Assembly: GCA_028554755.1 (NCBI GenBank) | Contig: JAPTOF010000017.1 | Coordinates: 13,167,501 to 13,231,500 of the forward strand | Direction of reading: 5' to 3' | DNA length: 64,000 nucleotides | DNA from: Cordia subcordata | Lineage: Eukaryota > Streptophyta > Magnoliopsida > Boraginales > Cordiaceae | Part shown: positions 57,241 through 64,000 of the stretch, piece by piece | Numbering within the stretch: position 1 is the first letter of the stretch | How the letters are laid out: each line of letters starts with the position of its first letter | Position numbers and translations under genes: made by a program | Notes under the pieces: model-generated | Database searches by the model: none | Seen by the model: the letters and a program-made list of their open reading frames with translations, nothing else | What the model was told of the DNA's origin: nothing

Positions 57241-59719
57241 AAAATCCAAAGAAGATTTTCCCGTAGCAATTTCTTATATCCTTGAGTGCGCGGTTAGCTG
57301 TGACAATTTAGTGAATCTGCCCAAACTAAATAATAACTTCGATCCATCGAAGTTAGCAGTATTTAGTTGACTTCTCTTTCAACTTGTTCTAAATTGAAAA
57401 ATATTTGAGCTTGCTACAGACAAACACGTGGATCTGGCCAAACCAAACAAATAATCATATTGAGATTAAACAATTGTTTTTAATTTATTGGCTAATTATT
57501 GTAAATTAAAACTTAATCAAATTTATCCTTATCTCATTAAAATTTAGTTATTGGATATATTCATGAATAGCTGGTTCATTAGTTGTATTGATGACCTCTC
57601 TCCTTATATTATATAATATTTACAAAAATAAATAAATATTTTGCTTAGACCCCAAAAAATACACTTACTTAGGATCCTCATGCTCATTCTTTAACAAGGT
57701 CTTAACTTAAATATATGTTCATTCTTTTTTTTTCTTAATATGTGATGAAGACAATTCTTTTTATCTAAAAAAGAAAATTAATCAATCAAATATAATCGTC
57801 TTTGAAATTTTAAATCCTCCAAATTTTCACCCTGTATTTAGAAATTTCATGGCACTTCTCACAAGACGATAGGTGTTCTTTCTTCCTCCTTAGTTTACAT
57901 ACCCAAGTCACAATATTTTATTATATGTGGTGGCCAATAATTTGTTAAACCTTACTCTTAGTTGAATTAAATATATCAATATTAAAAGACTAAAATGTTC
58001 CTATTTCGTTTTATTATTAAAAAAGAAAAGATTAATTTATACATTGAAAAAAAAAAAAGACTAATCTGTTAAATTAAAAAGATGCTCAATAAATGATGAA
58101 AATGTATCCATATACATCATCCATGATTTTTCTTTTCAAAATTATTAGATTTTACAAAACTATGAAAGTTGTAATCAATGTTCGAAATTTGATATGACAA
58201 AATATATTTATTTTTTATCATTCACATTAAATTGTCAAAATTGACCATTAACAATAAAATATAAAAAATACTAATTTATCCAGTGTATATGTTGTATCCT
58301 TTTTGTATTATATATTTTAGTTATTTAACTACTATATTATTAAAGATGTGTGTATAATTATTGTTATATTTTTATAATATAATATAAATTTATTTAATTA
58401 ATGATATATAATTTGTTTGAAACGTTTAGTCACATAAAACAACTGACTTTTTAGTAAATCAAATTATATATGCCATATCCCATGTATGGCATGGGGGCTA
58501 GACTCGTGGTGAGAATATAATACAACAATATAATTTCTTATTCATATATAAGTACACAATATACAAAATTAAAGTTCGTGATAATAACATGAAAGATTTT
58601 TAAAGAAATTAAAGGATCTTTATTCTAAGAACAATTAGATAACTATCAGTATGTACAAGTCTTTTGTATTTTTTTTTTGTAGCTCGATTATGTTCCAATA
58701 TACTCTCTCTTAGATTCCACGAAGTGGCAGCATTGCAAAGTCCGAAACACACTATGTGAACAAGATATTGTCAAAAACATCAGTCAACTAATTAACAGTT
58801 AATAGCCAATGCCACTGTTCTTGATTATGACATTTAGCTAATTTAAAACTACTTCCGATAATAAGTACTTTTTAACATTCAAAACAAGTTTTAGAATCTT
58901 AAAGCATATGGAATTATAACCATACAAAACAAACAAAAGTTGGGAGTGTACAACTAATCTCTCACAATACAATTTCATTAAGAAATATAATTGGATTATT
59001 TAGGAAAATGAAGTGCTTACAATCACATTTGAGAAAAAACTTCCTCTTGGGAATTTTTGATAAAAAAGAGAGGAATAGCAAAGCTAACATTATAGAGGAA
59101 AACTTCCAATGCTGCTTTTAATTGCTTAATCAAAATTTGAAGTTAACTTCAATTGTTTGAAACACTATTAGAAAATGGCATGTTAGAGACGAAAAGAACC
59201 GTAACTAATCCATCACTAATTTATGTCACTAATCAACAGTTATAGTAGTTAAATTACATTAAGAATCCATAGTATTTGTGTCATTAATGGAACATTAGGC
59301 TACTATAGAAGTACAATCAAACAATAAAAATTTATAGTTAAACATTGTCCCCATTTTCAAATCACATTTTCATTTTAAGAGTCATCTTTAGCTCTCCAAA
59401 CAAGTGACTTCATGGGGTCTCATGGATCACATTTCTCTTGTACTAAAAACATGTCCACTTAAACTTGCAAACCACATTGAATACACTTATATTGGTGTTA
59501 GAAATTAATGCAAGATATCCATATTTTATACAATTGCCATTATATTCGATTCATACTGAATTAGTTCAATTAAGTTTTCTCAATTGACTTGCTATGATTG
59601 GCTAAACTTATTATTGTCTTTCAAAGTTAGACGTGACACAAATGCTATGAACTAAAGACGCCAATTAAATTAGTATTTCATATAGCCACTATAAGTAATT
59701 TGTTCTCCATTAATTATGT

Positions 59720-60105
59720 CAACTTTTCTAAATCAATCAAGTGTAATAGGATAATCTTGTCTGTTATCTTAATTAAGTGTGATAGGATAATCTCGTCTGT
59801 CGTCTAATTGGAGGTGACACAAATAGTTTACAGTAAACGCGTTGATTTAAATGCTATGCGGGCGATTTGTGCTTGACCCACAATGGTTGCAAAGCAAATT
59901 CGAACCAAGTAAACCGTTCCGAATTAATTATATTTACTTTTTAAAAATCAATCAAGTGTGACCGGCTAACCTCGCCTCTTGCCCATAAAAATATACATGA
60001 CTCGGATGCTTCAAACATATCTTGTTAATTTTAAACGTTACGGGGGCCATCTGCGCTAGTGGGCCCCACAAGGGGGCTGCCAACGAAATTCGAACCAAGC
60101 ATTGT
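59720..60105. repeat. Diverged ~200-bp direct duplication upstream of FPS
   Basis: AATCAATCAAGTGT(A/G), then a GG.TAA.CT(T/C)G(T/C)CT block, GCGGGCGATTTGTGCT-like / GGGGGCCATCTGCGCT-like segments and AAATTCGAACCAAG occur twice in the same order. The second copy ends about 450 bp before the FPS start codon. Confidence 0.6.
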
Positions 60106-60342
60106 TATTGACCATTGATCTGGTACAGTTGACGCCAAAATCTGGCATATCTTTCGGGCAATGGAAATTTGCACAAAAACTGGCGGTTTTGACTTTCCAC
60201 TGTGACACAGATTACTCATACGATATGCTCGATGAAGATTTTGTCACATTTTCTCATTTTCTGGAAACTTTGCATTTAATTTTTTCTTTAATTTTGTTAA
60301 TTGAAGTGACAATTTTTTGGTTTTTTTTTTTTTTCACCACCT

Positions 60343-60350
60343 CTATATAA
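60343..60350 (+). promoter_or_regulatory. TATA box of the FPS gene
   Basis: CTATATAA lies about 205 bp upstream of the FPS start codon. It is followed by a leader rich in CA repeats (ACACACGCACAAACACACAC). Confidence 0.55.
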
Positions 60351-60549
60351 CAACCCATTTCCTATGTTACGTGAGGCTTGCAAATCACCCTATATATTCT
60401 CTCTGACATTTCTAGTCCCTCACGTTGCGCATACATACACATACATATACAATTCACACGCACAAACACACACATCCCCCACACGGAAGCAAACCGTTTA
60501 CTATCTGCAAACACACGCACAAACACACACAGATCTCGGAGAAACGAGA

Positions 60550-63500
60550 ATGACCAATTTGAGATCGAAATTTTTTCAAGTCTATGATGTGTTGAAATCT
60601 GAGCTGCTCAACGACCCTGCTTTCGATTATACTGATGATTCTCGCCAATGGGTCGAACGGGTACGATGTAATCTTTTAATGTAGTAGTTATTGTTGAGAA
60701 CAGATCTTTTCGACCCATTTGGGTTCTCGGGTCTTAGCTTAGTCAGGTAGGAGAAAGTACTATTGTTGTAATTCTGCAGATCTCTTTGCATTCTTATGTT
60801 TATATCTTGAATCTACATGTATGATTATGTGTAAATATCTGTGGTTTGGACTTGTTTGATCGGGTTCTCAAGTTGGTCTTTAAGTTGTTACAAATGTAGA
60901 ACATCAGAAGTAGTTATTACAGGTATTTGATGATTTCATTATTTTCTCGAATTGTTTCTAAATTTTATGTGAAAGCATAACACTGTTATTTGATGCATAT
61001 AGAATGATAATAATGGAGACTATTGTTAAAATTTACCTTTTAATTATTGGATATGTTGACTAGCTGGCCTGTGTAATTGTGGTTTATTGAATTAGTCTGA
61101 ATATTTATGGTAGTACATTTATCTTGAATCTTCACTTGATTGGCTGTTTAGCTTGATCTTTGTTGATGGCTTGAATAAGCAATGAAGGTTGGGCGATAAG
61201 GTCGGAGTTGGTAAAAGGGGATCAAGTTAAGGAAAATTAATGTGAAGGTTTAAGTGCAAATAGCTATCTACTATTTCATGGGAGTTACATATATACCCTG
61301 TGATTTGAAATAATCTAATAAGAATTTATGAGAGAGTAAAGCTCACTGCCCATCTATGTCTGGTAAGAGCCGGTCATAACAATGGCCAGAGATCTTTCAC
61401 CAAGTTGTTATAGACCATAAGGGGTTAATTAGATTTGCTAAACGTAATATGTTTAGTAGCTCAACTATCAGTTCATGCATATTATTTAGGTTGTCATAAT
61501 TGCATACTTTCTCTCTAAGGGAAAGTAGTTAAGAATCAGAAGAAATCCATAATATGTGTATGAACATAATTTTAAAATTTTAAGAATGAATTTTTCATTA
61601 ATGAAGTATTCACTCTAAATGTTGTCTAAAGAAGTAAACAAAATACAAGGTTTCCATCTGCTTGTTTTTATGTGACTGTGCATGTTGAAGTTTTCTCGAC
61701 ACCCTTTGCCATTTTGTGCTCAGCATGGACCTATGCCAATGCATAACTTGTCATGTACCTATAAACCATAGGAGACGCTGAAGTTTAACGACCCTTTGCT
61801 CTGGGTCACTCTAGTTTAGATGTTTCATGATCGTGTCTATGGGCTTCATTTAGACTATTATACTTGTCTAACTGTGTTTTTTTTCCCCCATCTTATCAGA
61901 TGTTGGACTACAATGTACCTGGAGGTGGGGATACAGTAGTAAATCAGTCTTATTTTAATAATTTTGCAGTTCATGTATATTATTTTTGGTTAGCGACTTT
62001 CATCTCCTAATTGCTTTGTGATGTTGTTGTTAACAGGAAAGTGTAATCGAGGGCTCTCTGTTGTTGACAGCTACAAGTTGTTGAAAGAAGGCAAAGAGTT
62101 GACCAACGATGAACTCTTTCTTGCATGTGCTCTTGGGTGGTGCATCGAATGGGTATAGTTATATATATAATATCTGTTTCTTTTTTTTGGTGAACTAATG
62201 ATCTTGAAAATTAATTAAAGCTTCTTCCATCTGTCATTTTGCCTGCTGTTTGATATGATACATTGCAGCTTCAAGCTTATTTCCTTGTCCTGGATGATAT
62301 TATGGACAATTCCCACACACGGCGGGGTCAGCCTTGTTGGTTCAGGCAACCGAAGGTTGGACTTATTTGCAAAATCATTTGTTCTTTTTGCTTCTGAGCA
62401 TTTAAAATGTCTGTCTCTACTGCTGCAAGATATGACCCTTACCTATATTCATCTCCTAGGTTGGCATGATTGCTGTTAATGATGGCATATTACTGCGCAA
62501 CCATGTTGGACGAATCCTCAAAAAGCATTTCAATGAAAAGCCTTATTATGTGAATTTGCTGGATCTGTTCAATGAAGTGAGACTCTCATACACAAGAGGG
62601 CCAATTACTTTCATATAATTTAAGGAAGATTTTCTTTGCCTCTTCCTTTATTTATGTCATATTATTGAAACAGGTAGAATTTCAGACATCATGTGGACAA
62701 ATGATAGATTTGATCACAACCCATGTAGGTGAAAAAGATTTATCGAAGTACTCATTGATTACGTAAGTGATATAACAGAAAGTTTGCTGGTACTTTTAGT
62801 TCCTATCCATTTTGCTTCACTTGAAGATTCATTTTCCTTTCATGCAGCCATCGTCGAATTGTTGAGTACAAAACTGCCTACTATTCATTTTACCTTCCGG
62901 TGAGTGAAAATCTAGTATGGAAATGACTGATACGAGTTCCTTTCCTTTTTAATCTACTCAATGAACGTATAATTAACTGAAGATACTGCAATATATGCTC
63001 CTTTTGTCTTGTATTTAAATACTATATTATTTCGTTGGCACTTATGGGAGTTGTATTCACTCTTTTACTAATAGCTTTTTGCCCAGCTCTTGTTAAGGAA
63101 CGTCCCCATCTTAATTGTGCTGAAAGTTCAAGCTGATTTTCACTAGAGTAATTTGCTTATGTTGATTTTTTCAGGTGGCCTGTGCACTTATCATGGCGGG
63201 CGAGAATCTGGATAATCATCTTGATGTGAAGAACATACTTCTTGAAATGGGAACCTATTTTCAAGTGCAGGTGAGCATTTATGGCAATCTCAGATCTTTC
63301 TTTTAATTTAATAGCATGTTAAAGGCATAGTTCTTCCCATTTGCTTGCATCACTGTAAATCAAATGGTTATATCCATGACAAGTAAGACTTGAAATCCTG
63401 ACACCTATCTTTCTCTGCATGGTGGTGTGACAATTTCAGTACCTTCATTTTTTCGTTCTCTCTCTCTGTGTGCGTGTGTGCGTGTCTGCGTGTCTGTCTG

Positions 63501-63988
63501 CATCTCTCTCCTTTTGCCTTTAGGGAACTGACTGGGTGGATTGTCTGTTATAATTTGTAGGATGACTATCTTGATTGTTTCGGTGAGCCAGAGGTGATTG
63601 GTAAGGTAATATCAGGATGCCTATAAGAAGATGCTGCTTGTGCAAATTTCATTATTATTATTATTATTTTTAAATCTCAATCTGCTTTTGTTAGAGGAAA
63701 CTAGAAAATAGTAAACTTACAGTGATATGTTGCACTATTAGATTGGAACGGACATTGAAGACTTCAAGTGCTCTTGGTTGGTTGTTAAGGCCTTGGAACT
63801 CTGTAACGAGGAAGAAAAGAAGTTATTATATGTAAACTCAAGAAATCAATGTTTCCCTTTATTTTTGGTTCTCCGCTGTGTGTGGATATGCTTCTTACAT
63901 GGACTTGGCTTTTCAGGAGAACTATGGCAAGGACAACCCGGCTTGCGTAGCTAAAGTGAAAGAGCTTTACAAATCTCTCAAGCTTCAG
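60550..63988 (+). CDS. FPS: Farnesyl diphosphate synthase, lacking only the last exon (outside window)
   Basis: The enzyme makes farnesyl diphosphate from IPP and DMAPP via geranyl diphosphate, feeding sterols and sesquiterpenes in the cytosol. Eleven exons are present (60550-60660, 61900-61924, 62037-62152, 62269-62355, 62460-62576, 62674-62762, 62848-62899, 63175-63270, 63561-63605, 63742-63831, 63917-63988), encoding 300 residues in phase. Plant FPS is about 342 aa, so some 42 C-terminal residues lie right of the window. The start is [20 protein letters not shown]. The first Asp-rich motif is [20 protein letters not shown] (D93-D97), with aromatic Y88/F89 just before it, as expected for a C15 product. 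The second is [19 protein letters not shown] (D232-D236). No plastid transit peptide is seen. The second coding exon is only 25 nt. The gene is complete within what is visible. Confidence 0.97.
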
Positions 63989-64000
63989 GTATCTTTTATC

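Larger units (their letters stand above)
52616..60549. other. Gene-free repeat-rich interval, about 7.9 kb
   Basis: No protein-coding gene was recognised between the RING gene and farnesyl diphosphate synthase. The interval contains the tandem triplication at 52931-53090. A GC-richer stretch at 53540-53820 has the look of a decayed LTR but no identified ends. A short direct repeat with AACCCCTTCTTTAAT(G/T)CTTCT occurs at 54397 and 54529. The inverted-repeat element at 55040-56011, a MITE at 56318-56543, a SINE-like element near 57000 and duplicated repeats upstream of FPS complete the content. Confidence 0.5.

Noticed and set aside
1..64000. CRISPR array, operon structure or intact tRNA/rRNA gene
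   Set aside because: None was seen. All tandem repeats lack the spaced-palindrome layout of CRISPR, and the tRNA-like boxes found do not form an intact tRNA.

Overview
This is nuclear DNA of a flowering plant, most likely a eudicot. The genes have many short GT-AG introns and AT-rich spacers. The encoded proteins resemble plant families (a DUF1296/GIP1 protein, an ABCG26-type half transporter, an At4g11680-type RING protein, a plant-type farnesyl diphosphate synthase). There is also an old plastid ycf2 insertion and many small inverted-repeat (MITE-like) elements. I cannot name the species. No bacterial features, CRISPR array or novel defence-like system were seen.

Ten protein-coding loci are supported, with exon boundaries reconstructed by hand from splice sites, reading phase and family resemblance. 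From left to right: exon 1 of an RPAC1/AC40-like RNA polymerase I/III subunit (minus, 672-824, running off the left edge); a NOP2-type 25S rRNA m5C methyltransferase (minus, 2322-9625, 17 coding exons); an EMC8/9 subunit of the ER membrane protein complex (minus, 17332-20643); a TMEM230-like protein (minus, 22556-23806); a GIP1-like DUF1296 protein with an apparent one-base frameshift (plus, 25884-31789); a nucleotide-sugar transporter (minus, 33218-36156); an ABCG26-like half ABC transporter (plus, 39094-42169); spliceosome protein CWC15 (minus, 42607-45907, tail to tail with the transporter); a four-TM RING-H2 E3 ligase (plus, 50438-52615); and farnesyl diphosphate synthase (plus, 60550 to beyond the right edge, all but the last exon present).

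The accessory DNA lies mainly at 10.5-17.3 kb, 36.2-39 kb, 46-50.4 kb and 52.6-60.5 kb. The first of these holds a degenerate LINE RNase H coding region (minus strand) split in two by a roughly 1.5-kb AT-rich element, which itself carries a smaller MITE. Next to it are a second copy of that AT-rich element, a plastid ycf2 fragment, an alanine-rich ORF with one stop, and a GC-richer patch that looks mitochondrial. Several repeat families recur across the window: GGGC(C/T)..GTTTGGATTGGC-ended MITEs flanked by TAA-like triplets, short hairpin Tourist-like MITEs flanked by TTA/TAA, an AT-rich 0.5-1.5 kb family with ATAAG-rich ends, and tRNA-like SINE candidates. Many small tandem duplications sit next to genes.

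The genes are mostly housekeeping and not functionally linked by position. Three serve ribosome production or RNA processing (RPAC1, NOP2, CWC15). The upstream regions of NOP2 and CWC15 carry TGGGC(C/T) (site II) boxes, and NOP2 also has a telo-box, the usual signature of growth-coordinated plant genes.
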